The position numbers and the translations under genes were made by a program. 64,000 nucleotides of DNA. Source: CAYJBH01 sp964368815 (GTDB lineage: Bacteria > Bacillota > Clostridia > Oscillospirales > Ruminococcaceae). Location: positions 128,825-192,824 of the forward strand of contig CAYJDA010000002.1 in assembly GCA_964368815.1 (NCBI GenBank), in the 5' to 3' direction. This document shows, piece after piece, positions 24,325 through 32,466 of this stretch. Below the pieces are notes generated by a model. That model saw only the letters and a list, made by a program, of their open reading frames with translations. It ran no database searches and was not told where the DNA came from. Each line of letters begins with the position of its first letter. Within the stretch, counting starts at the first letter, position 1.

Positions 24325-25395
24325 GTGCTGAGATTCAAAAGAAGATTACGTCGAATTCGATTACTTCGTCAGGTATGGCTACCCACGGCACTGCTTATTA
24401 TTATAGCGGCAGTTGCAAATCTGGTAGCCATGCTATTTTCTATGCCGGTTTCGGGCAACTATATAACCGACCCCACAATTATTACCCCTACGGTGAACAC
24501 AACACCGAAGGGGTTTTGGCAGTCTATACCATCAATTTACGAGGAACCGGAAGATGTGTTTCCTATAGATGCGGTTGTTGAGGTTCCGGACGCAATGGGT
24601 CTGATTTCACAGCAGACGTTAAAGTCAACCTACGATAATCGAAGCATAGGGCTTACCGAGGGTGGCTACATACTTAACCTGACACAGCTACCAAACTCAG
24701 ATGTTTTATCAACGGCACAGGAACCATTTTCCTTTATAGTTGAGCCGTATTCCAGCGAACCGCAGGTGTTAATTTACCACACCCATGCTACCGAGAGTTA
24801 TGAGCCAAACGATGTTGGTTATTACGACCCTGCTGTGCCGAGTAGAAGCAGCGATCCAAGCGAAAATATGATTGCGGTTGGAGAGGTGATTGTAGACACA
24901 TTAAACGATGCAGGAATAAACACATTGCATGATAAAAGCATGCATGACCAATACTCTTATAACGGAAGCTACGATTCTTCTAAAAAAACAGTAAGCGAAT
25001 ATCTCGAGGAATACCCTTCAATAAAGGTGGTTATAGACGTTCATCGTGATGCCTTAGAGCAGGCCGATGGAACAAGAATAAAGCCGGTAGTTATGATTGA
25101 AGGCAAAAAAACTGCGCAGGTGATGCTTATTTCAGGAGCCGATGATGGTGGAATGGGTATGCCTAACTATCTTGAAAATTTGAAGTTTGCGGGCGCATTT
25201 CAATCGGCAATGGAGAGTAGCTATGAGGGATTAACTCGTCCCATATTGTTTGATTATCGAAATTATAACCAACAGCTCTCTACCGGAGCATTACTGTTGG
25301 AAGTAGGCGGCCATGCCAACACTTTAGAGGAGGCGAAAAATGCCGCTCAATTTTCAGCCATAGCACTAGCTGAGCTGTTAGTTAATGGAACTTGA
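24325..25395 (+). CDS. spoIIP: Stage II sporulation protein P
   Basis: This 356-residue membrane-anchored amidase/endopeptidase acts with SpoIID and SpoIIM to strip septal peptidoglycan during engulfment. A basic N-terminus (LRFKRRLRRIRLLR) precedes one membrane segment (about 18-40), then a linker and the catalytic SpoIIP domain with IYHTHATESYEP, VIDVHRDALEQ and LLEVGGHANTLEEA, whose His and Glu residues match the zinc site. The start is GTG after AAGAGG; an overlapping ATG is out of frame. An inverted repeat GCATATAC/GTATATGC (24282-24289 and 24305-24312) lies just upstream. Its presence shows an endospore former. Confidence 0.93.
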   Translation: MLRFKRRLRRIRLLRQVWLPTALLIIIAAVANLVAMLFSMPVSGNYITDPTIITPTVNTTPKGFWQSIPSIYEEPEDVFPIDAVVEVPDAMGLISQQTLKSTYDNRSIGLTEGGYILNLTQLPNSDVLSTAQEPFSFIVEPYSSEPQVLIYHTHATESYEPNDVGYYDPAVPSRSSDPSENMIAVGEVIVDTLNDAGINTLHDKSMHDQYSYNGSYDSSKKTVSEYLEEYPSIKVVIDVHRDALEQADGTRIKPVVMIEGKKTAQVMLISGADDGGMGMPNYLENLKFAGAFQSAMESSYEGLTRPILFDYRNYNQQLSTGALLLEVGGHANTLEEAKNAAQFSAIALAELLVNGT

Positions 25396-25420
25396 CCTCA
25401 TTTCATGCATATGGTATAAT
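25392..25420 (+). promoter_or_regulatory. Promoter of the glycosyltransferase gene
   Basis: TTGACC and TATAAT are separated by 17 bases. The -35 box overlaps the last codons of spoIIP, separating constitutive genes from the sporulation gene. Confidence 0.75.
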
Positions 25421-25450
25421 TATCCGGTAATTAAATGTAAAGAGGTGGTT

Positions 25451-26482
25451 ATGCCGAAGGTGTCCATCATTGTTCCGGTTTATAATGCCGCAAAATTTCT
25501 TGATGGGTGTTTACTAAGCCTAACTAATCAGAGCTACACAAACATTGAGATAGTACTGGTTAATGATGGAAGTACGGATGATAGTCCCCGAATATGTGAT
25601 TCTTGGGCGAAAAAAGACGATAGGGTTAAGGTTGTACACCAAAAAAACTCCGGAGTTTCTGCAGCACGTAATACAGCTATTTTAAACTCTACGGGTGAAC
25701 TTATTTCTATGATTGATGCAGACGATACCATAGAGATAGATACTATATCCAGTGCAGTAGCCTACTTTAATGATAATGTAGATATCGTGAGCTTTGGGTA
25801 CAGAATAATATCGGGGAAAAATGTTTCAGAAGTTGTAACGAAACATTTCTCCTGTACAGCCTCGGAAATTACAGACGAGCAAAATTTTAAAGACTTTTAC
25901 CTCACATGGAATGCATTTATCGTTTGGAATAAGGTGTTTAGACGTTCTTTTTTACTTGAAAACGAACTCAGTTTTGAGGTTGGTGTCAAGATAGGCGAGG
26001 ATAGCGACTATATGATTAGATGCCTGCTTAAAAACCCTTATATTGTTACCATTGATAAAGTATTTTATAACTACATAAAAGTTGTGAGCGACAATGCAAC
26101 GGCAAAATTTTATGACGACCTCGAAGAAAGACAGTTTGATATATATAAAATTCGAAATGAATTTTTTGAGAAAATGCAGTACGATTTTCGATATGATATC
26201 GAAGGAGAGGTTATAATTAAAGATGCAGCTGTTATTAAGTTTTACAGCCTTAATAATGTAAATTTAGACTATAACTTTTCTCAGCATTACCGAGCAATTT
26301 GCAGTCTTATAAAAAATGATACTAAGCTGAAGGGCGTGTTAGAAGTAACATCAAAATCTTCTGCGGCAATGGGGCTTTGGTCATCAAGGGTAACCCACAC
26401 TTTGCTAAAACTTAAAGCAGGGTTTTTGCTCACCATTTTTATTAGACTTAAATCGATGTTGATTAAGATGGCAATGAAATAG
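25451..26482 (+). CDS. Family 2 glycosyltransferase
   Basis: This 343-residue GT-A enzyme has the nucleotide-sugar fold at the N-terminus: VSIIVPVYNAAKFLDGCLLS, EIVLVNDGSTDDSP, HQKNSGVSAARN and the metal-binding ISMIDADDTIE. The second half (about 200-343) is less conserved and includes GVKIGEDSDYMIRCLLKN, typical of capsule and wall glycan transferases. There is no membrane segment except a weak hydrophobic C-terminal tail. Donor and acceptor are unknown. The ATG at 25451 follows AGAGGTGG; an earlier in-frame ATG inside spoIIP has no ribosome site and lies before the promoter. Confidence 0.88.
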   Translation: MPKVSIIVPVYNAAKFLDGCLLSLTNQSYTNIEIVLVNDGSTDDSPRICDSWAKKDDRVKVVHQKNSGVSAARNTAILNSTGELISMIDADDTIEIDTISSAVAYFNDNVDIVSFGYRIISGKNVSEVVTKHFSCTASEITDEQNFKDFYLTWNAFIVWNKVFRRSFLLENELSFEVGVKIGEDSDYMIRCLLKNPYIVTIDKVFYNYIKVVSDNATAKFYDDLEERQFDIYKIRNEFFEKMQYDFRYDIEGEVIIKDAAVIKFYSLNNVNLDYNFSQHYRAICSLIKNDTKLKGVLEVTSKSSAAMGLWSSRVTHTLLKLKAGFLLTIFIRLKSMLIKMAMK

Positions 26483-26530
26483 TAAATTAATAACTAACTA
26501 CCTATTGGTAGAAAAATAATGCGAGGATGT

Positions 26531-27652
26531 ATGTTTATATTTGATGAACAAAAAAGAGAACTTGAAGCACTTATACCACAGTTAAACGACCTGTCTAACA
26601 CCTTGGAATTAGATAGGTTAAGGCTTCGTATGCAGGAACTGGAAGAGCAGACGATGCAACCAGGCTTTTATGATGACCGCAAAAAAAGCGAGGCTGTATT
26701 TGCCGAGATGCGAAGCGCCAAGGAAAAAATCACATCATTCGATGCACTAAAGGTTGCCTATGATGACTGTGAGACCCTGCTTACCATGGCTTCGGAAGAG
26801 GAAGATGAAGAGGCTGCACAGGAGGTGTATGCCGAATTTGCTGAAAACCTTGCTGTGTTACAGCAGGAATATTCTAAATTAAGATTGCTAACATTGTTAA
26901 AAGGACCCTACGATTCCAACAGTGCAATACTCACATATCATGCAGGTGCCGGTGGCACTGAAGCACAAGACTGGGTGGAGATGTTGTATCGTATGCACAC
27001 TCGTTATGCCCAAAAGAGCGGTTATAAACTAAAGGTGCTGGATTATCTTGCCGGCGATGAGGCGGGAATAAAAAGCGTTAGTTTCCTTTGTGAGGGCGAT
27101 AATGCATTTGGGTTTTTAAAAAGCGAAAACGGCGTTCACCGTTTAGTTAGAGTATCTCCTTTTGATAGCAGCGGCCGCCGACATACCTCTTTTGCTTCGG
27201 TTGAGGTAATGCCGATGTTAGAAAACAGCGACGAAATTGAGATACGCAGTGAAGATTTAAGGATTGATACCTTTAGAAGTGGGGGTGCCGGAGGTCAGCA
27301 TGTAAACACTACCGACAGTGCGGTGAGAATTACCCATCTTCCTACCGGCATTGTGGTTGCATGCCAGAATGAGCGTAGCCAATTTCAAAACCGTGACGTT
27401 GCAATGCAGATGCTTAAAAGTCGCCTGGTTCAGATTAAAGAGCAGGAACATCTCGACAAGATAGATGACATAAAGGGTGACCAAAAGGAAATTGCCTGGG
27501 GACATCAAATTCGTAGCTACGTTTTTATGCCCTATACGCTTGTTAAAGACCATCGTACTAACCACGAAATGGGAAATGTTGGAGCCGTTTTAGATGGCGA
27601 AATCGATGGATTTATAGATGCATATTTGATACACCGTTCCAAAGAGGAATAG
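26531..27652 (+). CDS. prfB: Peptide chain release factor 2
   Basis: This 373-residue RF2 recognises UGA and UAA stop codons. The tripeptide anticodon SPF is at residues 209-211 (RVSPFDSSGRRHTSF), and the catalytic GGQ at 254-256 (RSGGAGGQHVNTTDS). In most bacteria prfB contains a programmed +1 frameshift (CTTTGA) near codon 25. Here the reading frame is continuous through LNDLSNTLELDRLRLR and the autoregulatory shift is absent. The start is uncertain: ATG at 26531 follows GAGGA closely, while ATG at 26519 adds four residues. No methyltransferase prmC gene is adjacent. Confidence 0.95.
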   Translation: MFIFDEQKRELEALIPQLNDLSNTLELDRLRLRMQELEEQTMQPGFYDDRKKSEAVFAEMRSAKEKITSFDALKVAYDDCETLLTMASEEEDEEAAQEVYAEFAENLAVLQQEYSKLRLLTLLKGPYDSNSAILTYHAGAGGTEAQDWVEMLYRMHTRYAQKSGYKLKVLDYLAGDEAGIKSVSFLCEGDNAFGFLKSENGVHRLVRVSPFDSSGRRHTSFASVEVMPMLENSDEIEIRSEDLRIDTFRSGGAGGQHVNTTDSAVRITHLPTGIVVACQNERSQFQNRDVAMQMLKSRLVQIKEQEHLDKIDDIKGDQKEIAWGHQIRSYVFMPYTLVKDHRTNHEMGNVGAVLDGEIDGFIDAYLIHRSKEE

Positions 27653-27717
27653 AACCCTTGGCGGCGATTTTGTTAACTTTATTACAGTAGTTTTTTAATA
27701 GATAAGAGGAGGTTTGT

Positions 27718-28449
27718 ATGGATTTTTCAGTAAACAACCCTGACCTTTTTGTATTGGTAGCACTGGTGATAACGTTTGTTATTGCGCAGTCTATATTTTT
27801 TACAGTAAGGGCATGGCGAAGGGGGAAAACTCTCGGAATTTCTACAAAAACTATGAGAAGAACGGTTATGTCGTCTGCGGTATTCAGTATAGCGCCGGCA
27901 ATCTCAATTTTACTTGGGATTTTTTCTCTTTCAAAATTTTTAGGCTTTGCCTTGCCTTGGCTACGCCTTTCGGTTATAGGCGCTATAACCTATGAACTGC
28001 CTGCCGCCTCAGCCGCCGCCGCGGCTACAGGGGCAGATATGAGCGTGACGGTTACCGCTCCTTCGGTATTTTCTACCATTGCCTGGGTTATGACGCTTGG
28101 AATAATTCCAAGCCTTGTATTGGTGCCAATTTTCGGTAAAAAAATCGAATCCGGAATCATTAAGCTAAAAAACAAAGACGGAAAATGGGGCTCAATATTC
28201 ATGGATGCACTGTTTCTTGGAATGATCTCGGCATTTCTTGGTATGATTTTTTCAGGTGTTGGAGATGGTCTGGTTGGATGGGTGCCGGTTTTTGTGATGT
28301 TGAGTTCATCTCTAATCATGGTAGTATGCGGTTTCTTTGTTAAAAAATATGATGTTAAATGGCTAAGGGATTTTGCAATGCCGATAAGCATGATTGGCTC
28401 AATGTTTCTTGCGATACCCATTACCGCCGCTGTAAATGCTATGGCTTAA
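27718..28449 (+). CDS. DUF5058-family membrane protein
   Basis: This 243-residue integral membrane protein has about six hydrophobic segments: residues 10-30, 50-85, 115-140, 160-185, 190-210 and 218-240. The sequence matches the DUF5058 type (FFTVRAWRRGKTLGI, FSIAPAISILLG, WLRLSVIGAITYELPAA). It begins after AAGAGGAGG and is followed 11 bases later by a second membrane protein and then an M20 peptidase. The set looks like a small transporter with an associated hydrolase. Substrate and mechanism are unknown. Confidence 0.8.
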   Translation: MDFSVNNPDLFVLVALVITFVIAQSIFFTVRAWRRGKTLGISTKTMRRTVMSSAVFSIAPAISILLGIFSLSKFLGFALPWLRLSVIGAITYELPAASAAAAATGADMSVTVTAPSVFSTIAWVMTLGIIPSLVLVPIFGKKIESGIIKLKNKDGKWGSIFMDALFLGMISAFLGMIFSGVGDGLVGWVPVFVMLSSSLIMVVCGFFVKKYDVKWLRDFAMPISMIGSMFLAIPITAAVNAMA

Positions 28450-28460
28450 AGGAGTGTGCG

Positions 28461-29123
28461 ATGAATAAAAATAATAGTTATAACGATGGAACCCACTTTT
28501 ACGGAAGAATATGGATGACAGCGGCCTTTTTATTAATTTTATCTGTGCCAATTTATATATGTGTTGCCTATAATGCATGGCCGCCGATAACTACGGTTTT
28601 GTCCGGCCTTTTAGGAGTTGCACCTATATTTTGGACGGTTGCTGTTATCGAAGTTATAACCTATGTTCCCATGTTGGGAGCTTCCGGATCATATCTCGGA
28701 TTTGTTACCGGTAACCTCACCAACCTAAAACTACCTGCATCCTTAAATGCGATGGAATCTGCCAAAGCAAAGCCGGGCTCTGCCGAAGCGGATGTGGTGT
28801 CTACCATAGCTATAGGAGTTTCCTCCATTACTACAACAATAATACTGGCACTCGGGGTACTTTTGCTCGCACAGCTAGAGCCGATATTGCAATCTGCGGC
28901 ACTACAACCGGCATTTGAGAATATATTACCGTCGTTATTCGGTGGCCTTGCCGTGGTGTTTATTTCTAAAAGCTGGAAGATTGCTATGGCTCCAATGATA
29001 TTCATGGTGATTTTATTCGTCTCGGTTCCCTCGCTTGCGTCGTCGGTATCGGTTTTTGTTCCGGTTGGCTCGCTAATAGCTATCGGAGCAGCAAGGTTTA
29101 TGTATAAAAAAGGTATTTTGTAA
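28461..29123 (+). CDS. Membrane protein, partner of the DUF5058 protein
   Basis: This 220-residue membrane protein has about five hydrophobic segments, with conserved-looking loops such as VITYVPMLGASGSYLGFVTG and TNLKLPASLNAMESA. The ATG at 28461 follows AAAGGAG; a longer in-frame start inside the previous gene is not supported. Upstream and downstream gaps of 11 and 12 bases show that it belongs to the DUF5058-M20 operon. I know of no characterised relative. It is probably the second subunit of the transport pair. Confidence 0.75.
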   Translation: MNKNNSYNDGTHFYGRIWMTAAFLLILSVPIYICVAYNAWPPITTVLSGLLGVAPIFWTVAVIEVITYVPMLGASGSYLGFVTGNLTNLKLPASLNAMESAKAKPGSAEADVVSTIAIGVSSITTTIILALGVLLLAQLEPILQSAALQPAFENILPSLFGGLAVVFISKSWKIAMAPMIFMVILFVSVPSLASSVSVFVPVGSLIAIGAARFMYKKGIL

Positions 29124-29135
29124 TAAGGAGTAGTT

Positions 29136-30560
29136 ATGATACCTGCGCTAATTCTGTTAACACTACTTACGGCTATTTTTATTGTGATACTGGTACGTGC
29201 ACTTAGGTTTACACCTTTAAACGAGATGTGTGTAGATGAAATCTCTGCTGAAGTTAATGAGGAAAAAGCAGTTGAAAATTTTCGTGATATGATCAGATGC
29301 AAAACGGTATATAACGAGGGCGATTATTCCGAATTTAAAAAATTTAGAAGCCTTCTTAGCGAGCGTTATCCAAATATCACGGCAAACTGTAAAAGACAGC
29401 GATTTGATAAAACCGCTGTACTTTATCATTGGTGCGGTAAAAACCCAGAAAACCCAACCGTTTTAATGGCGCATTACGATGTTGTTCCGGTACAGCAACC
29501 GCAGTGGTCATGTGATGCTTTTTCTGCCGAGCTCATAGATGGATATATATTCGGAAGAGGAACGCTTGATACAAAGGCAACCTTATGTTCTATAATGGAG
29601 GCTGCAGACAAGCTTATTTCGGAGGGTTTTATTCCGGAAAATGATGTTTACATTGCCTTTTCGGGAGACGAAGAAATCGCCGGCAATGGACAGCCGACGG
29701 TAGTGGAATATTTAAAACAACAAGGAATAAAACCTGCCCTTGTGTTGGACGAGGGAGGTGCGGTTGTTTCGGGTATATTCCCCGGTGTTAAGAAAAAAAC
29801 CGCACTTATCGGAATATCCGAAAAAGGACAGGTTAATATTAAAATGACGGTGAAATCAAATGGAGGACATGCCTCCTCGCCGCCGGTTAAGACTCCGATA
29901 ACCGAGCTCGCAAAGGCGGTAACTGCAATACAAAAACATCCTTTTTATATCAAACTGAACAAGGCCAATCTATCCATGTTTGATACTCTTGGCAGGCATT
30001 CAAGCTTTGCGTTTAAAATAATATTTGCAAATCTATGGCTATTTGCTCCACTTCTTGACCTTTTCGGACGCTCGGTTGGTGGAAGTCTAAATGCATTGTT
30101 AAGAACCAGCTGTGCTTTTACCGTTATGAGCGGTAGTGAGGCCAACAATGTTATTCCGGCAAAAGCCTCAATAACTGCTAACCTAAGAATAATGAACGGT
30201 GAAACAATACAAACGGTGATGCAACACCTCAAAAAGGTTGTAAATAACAACAATGTTGAATTTGAGGTTATCACAGGAAATGGCCCCTGCATCATTTCGG
30301 ACATTGACTCACAAGGGTGGAACAAGGTTTGCAGGGCTGTGAAATCCTGCTGGCCGGAGGCGATAGTTTCTCCTTACCTTATGTATGCGGCAAGCGACTC
30401 GCGGCATTATGCCGAAATAACCGATAAGATTTACAGGTTTTCCGTTGTTGAAATGACGAAGCAACAGCTCGAAAGCATCCATGGTAACGATGAAAAAATC
30501 TCGATTGAACAGCTGTGCCTGATGATTAAATTTTATACTAATCTTATAAAAACTTGCTAA
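29136..30560 (+). CDS. M20-family metallopeptidase, membrane-anchored
   Basis: This 474-residue hydrolase of the M20 family (carboxypeptidase PM20D1-like) begins with one membrane segment (about 3-24). The di-zinc site is visible: His in VLMAHYDVVPVQ, Asp in GRGTLDTKATLC, the catalytic and metal Glu pair in GDEEIAGNG, and a late His in ASDSRHYAE. The lid domain contains SNGGHASSPPVKTP. It is the third gene of the DUF5058 operon, so it may process peptides or acyl-amino acids moved by those proteins. Its TAA stop abuts the stop of the opposite gene. Confidence 0.87.
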   Translation: MIPALILLTLLTAIFIVILVRALRFTPLNEMCVDEISAEVNEEKAVENFRDMIRCKTVYNEGDYSEFKKFRSLLSERYPNITANCKRQRFDKTAVLYHWCGKNPENPTVLMAHYDVVPVQQPQWSCDAFSAELIDGYIFGRGTLDTKATLCSIMEAADKLISEGFIPENDVYIAFSGDEEIAGNGQPTVVEYLKQQGIKPALVLDEGGAVVSGIFPGVKKKTALIGISEKGQVNIKMTVKSNGGHASSPPVKTPITELAKAVTAIQKHPFYIKLNKANLSMFDTLGRHSSFAFKIIFANLWLFAPLLDLFGRSVGGSLNALLRTSCAFTVMSGSEANNVIPAKASITANLRIMNGETIQTVMQHLKKVVNNNNVEFEVITGNGPCIISDIDSQGWNKVCRAVKSCWPEAIVSPYLMYAASDSRHYAEITDKIYRFSVVEMTKQQLESIHGNDEKISIEQLCLMIKFYTNLIKTC

Positions 30561-31001
30561 TTAGCCGTAATAATTGTAGCTTTCACTTAGCTTGTTCATT
30601 GAGGTTAGCAGTTTATGCAGGTAGATAAACGGGCCTACAACAATACAGGAACCAAGTACGCTCCATAGCCAATAGTCGGCAGCACTAAAGCTGTAGTTTG
30701 CGTTCCTTCTCGTAAGTTCAGCACCGATTCTGTTGCTGATTTTATGATACCAAACAATATAGCCGATACCAAAGGTAATCGGTCCGATGATAAATATTAA
30801 TAACAGGAAATTCATGGTGCGTTTTCCGTCATATCTTCCCGCTATTGTGTTTAGGTCGGTAACTATTCCATAAAAGGTAATAATTCCGTAAATTCCCAAG
30901 GTAATGATGCTAAGTAAAATTATCTTAACTAAATTTCTGTCGGTTCTTAATGGTGATATAGACAAGTTTGGTTGTGGTGGATAATTGGGTCCCTGTTGCA
31001 T
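30561..31001 (-). CDS. DUF4234-type small membrane protein
   Basis: This 146-residue protein has a proline-rich N-terminus (NYPPQPNLSISPL) and three or four hydrophobic segments starting near residue 27 (IILLSIITLGIYGIITFYGI, then LLLIFIIGPITFGIGYIVWY and VLGSCIVVGPFIYLHKLL). The LGIYGI...WY..ISNRIGAE pattern fits DUF4234. Function is unknown. It starts after AAAGGAG, has its own promoter at 31060-31088, and converges tail-to-tail with the M20 gene with no space for a terminator. Confidence 0.75.
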   Translation of the reverse strand: MQQGPNYPPQPNLSISPLRTDRNLVKIILLSIITLGIYGIITFYGIVTDLNTIAGRYDGKRTMNFLLLIFIIGPITFGIGYIVWYHKISNRIGAELTRRNANYSFSAADYWLWSVLGSCIVVGPFIYLHKLLTSMNKLSESYNYYG

Positions 31002-31059
31002 AATTCATTCTCCTTTTGTTGTTTTACTAATAATAAAGTACACTCTTTATACCGATATC

Positions 31060-31088
31060 ATTTTACCATTGTTTTGTAAAGGTATCAA
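31060..31088 (-). promoter_or_regulatory. Promoter of the DUF4234 gene
   Basis: On the minus strand, TTGATA and TAAAAT are separated by 17 bases, with a leader of about 50 bases before the ATG. Confidence 0.6.
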
Positions 31089-31173
31089 TTAACATAATAA
31101 ACAAAAAAATACCATTATTTTTCACATATCATCATTGCCGATAACAGTGAAAATTCACTAGGTCGCATTAATA

Positions 31174-31214
31174 AACAACCCCAAACCGTAACTAGTGCAC
31201 GATTTGGGGTTGTT
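31174..31214. terminator. Terminator of the rubrerythrin operon
   Basis: AACAACCCCAAA (31174-31185) pairs with TTTGGGGTTGTT (31203-31214) around a 17-base loop. It lies 12 bases beyond the rubrerythrin stop codon on the minus strand. Confidence 0.75.
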
Positions 31215-31226
31215 AGGTTAATTAAA

Positions 31227-31772
31227 TTATCCGAAATATCTTGCAAGAAGGCCGGCAAAAGCTTTGCCATGACGTGCTTCATCACGTGCCATTTCGTGCA
31301 CTGTGTCATGAATTGCATCCAGGTTTGCAGCCTTGGCACGCTTTGCAAGATCAAACTTGCCTGCTGTTGCACCATTCTCAGCAGCTACGCGTAGCTCAAG
31401 GTTTTTCTTGGTAGAATCGGTAAGAACCTCGCCAAGTAATTCTGCGAACTTAGAAGCATGTTCTGCCTCTTCAAATGCAGCTTTTTCCCAGTAAAGTCCG
31501 ATTTCGGGATAGCCCTCACGGTGTGCTACACGGCTCATAGCTAAGTACATACCAACTTCGGTGCACTCACCTTCAAAGTTCGCGCGAAGGTCGGCCATTA
31601 TGTCTTCGCTGGCGCCCTGTGCAACACCTACAAAATGCTCGGCTGCCCAGTTAAGCTCGTTATCATTTTGCTCGTTAAATTTTTCAGACGGCACCTTACA
31701 CTGTGGACATGAATCCGGTGCACTGTCTCCAACATGTACATAACCACATACAGAACATACAAATTTTTTCAT
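31227..31772 (-). CDS. Reverse rubrerythrin (NADH peroxidase type)
   Basis: This 181-residue protein has an N-terminal rubredoxin domain with Cys6, Cys9, Cys22 and Cys25 (CSVCGY and CPQC), followed by a four-helix ferritin-like domain with diiron ligands in FEGECTEVGMYLAMSR, WEKAAFEEAEHASKF and EMARDEARHGKAF. The rubredoxin-first order defines reverse rubrerythrin, which in Clostridium reduces hydrogen peroxide (and oxygen) with electrons from NADH through a reductase. Its neighbour is an Rrf2 regulator 34 bases upstream in the same operon. It indicates an oxygen-sensitive anaerobe. Start supported by GGAGGAAAG. Confidence 0.94.
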   Translation of the reverse strand: MKKFVCSVCGYVHVGDSAPDSCPQCKVPSEKFNEQNDNELNWAAEHFVGVAQGASEDIMADLRANFEGECTEVGMYLAMSRVAHREGYPEIGLYWEKAAFEEAEHASKFAELLGEVLTDSTKKNLELRVAAENGATAGKFDLAKRAKAANLDAIHDTVHEMARDEARHGKAFAGLLARYFG

Positions 31773-31806
31773 CTTTCTTTCCTCCGATTAATTGTTAATT
31801 ATTTAT

Positions 31807-32205
31807 TTACTCAACATCTTCAATTAAGATTTTATATAAATCCTCCTTGAGTGTATCGTTCACCTTTTGAAATATTTGCCGTATAGGGCAACATTCCTTA
31901 TTGTCAACCCTTGTACATCCAAATCCATCGCCGAGACAGTGATTAATTTTTATAGGACCGTCAATAATTTCAATCACGTTGCCAAAACTTAATTTCTGCG
32001 ATGCTATACAAAGTTCATATCCTCCGTTTACACCTTTATATGATTTAACAACTCCTGCCGCACTTAATTTTCTAAGGATTTTTAATGTGAACCTCAGTGT
32101 TACACCACTTTTTTCAGACAGTTCCTTTGCGGATACCACCCTTTTAGCTTTGGTTAGATGATACATTATTCTAATGGCATAATCTGCTTCATGGGTTATT
32201 CTCAT
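31807..32205 (-). CDS. Rrf2-family regulator with Fe-S cysteine motif
   Basis: This 132-residue winged-helix regulator starts MRITHEADYAIRIMYHL, with the recognition helix around SGVTLRFTLKILRKLSAAG (34-52) and the family motif GVNGGYEL. Cysteines 90, 97, 105 and 106 (CLGDGFGCTRVDNKECC) fit a 2Fe-2S or 4Fe-4S sensing site as in IscR/NsrR. It is cotranscribed with reverse rubrerythrin and so probably senses oxidants or nitric oxide and controls that operon. Two TACT-N5-AGTA palindromes near its promoter are likely binding sites, which would make it autoregulated. Confidence 0.88.
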   Translation of the reverse strand: MRITHEADYAIRIMYHLTKAKRVVSAKELSEKSGVTLRFTLKILRKLSAAGVVKSYKGVNGGYELCIASQKLSFGNVIEIIDGPIKINHCLGDGFGCTRVDNKECCPIRQIFQKVNDTLKEDLYKILIEDVE

Positions 32206-32232
32206 GGATTGATTTTCCAGGTTGTTAATTTC

Positions 32233-32245
32233 TACTATTTTAGTA
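32233..32245. promoter_or_regulatory. Putative Rrf2 operator overlapping the -10 box
   Basis: TACT-ATTTT-AGTA overlaps the -10 region of the Rrf2-rubrerythrin promoter. The same TACT-N5-AGTA arrangement recurs at 32282-32294, beyond the -35 box. Confidence 0.5.
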
Positions 32246-32270
32246 TACTATTAACAATTGAGTTTGTCAA
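32242..32270 (-). promoter_or_regulatory. Promoter of the Rrf2-rubrerythrin operon
   Basis: On the minus strand, TTGACA and TATACT are separated by 17 bases, with about 36 bases to the Rrf2 start codon. Confidence 0.8.
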
Positions 32271-32281
32271 GTGTTATTTTA

Positions 32282-32294
32282 TACTTTTTTAGTA
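32282..32294. promoter_or_regulatory. Second putative Rrf2 operator
   Basis: TACT-TTTTT-AGTA extends to ATACT-N5-AGTAT at 32281-32295. It lies 12 bases upstream of the -35 box of the Rrf2 promoter, and about 60 bases before the divergent DeoR promoter. Confidence 0.45.
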
Positions 32295-32353
32295 TATTTT
32301 ATTTTTTGGGTAAAAAACACTTTCTGGTAATGGATTATAGTTGAATTATTATC

Positions 32354-32382
32354 TTGACTTTTCTTGTTTATTAACATATAAT
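32354..32382 (+). promoter_or_regulatory. Promoter of the DeoR operon
   Basis: TTGACT and TATAAT are separated by 17 bases, and the DeoR gene starts about 85 bases downstream of the -10 box. Confidence 0.75.
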
Positions 32383-32466
32383 GAAATTGGTATATTTGTG
32401 TGTTTTTGTGTGATTGTATGATCGTTCAGCTTTCCGGTGTTACATCGGATTAAAGGAGTGTGAGTA

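Noticed and set aside
28661..29302. 213-residue minus-strand reading frame
   Set aside because: It is antisense to the second membrane protein and the start of the M20 gene, with composition of a reversed membrane protein and no ribosome site.
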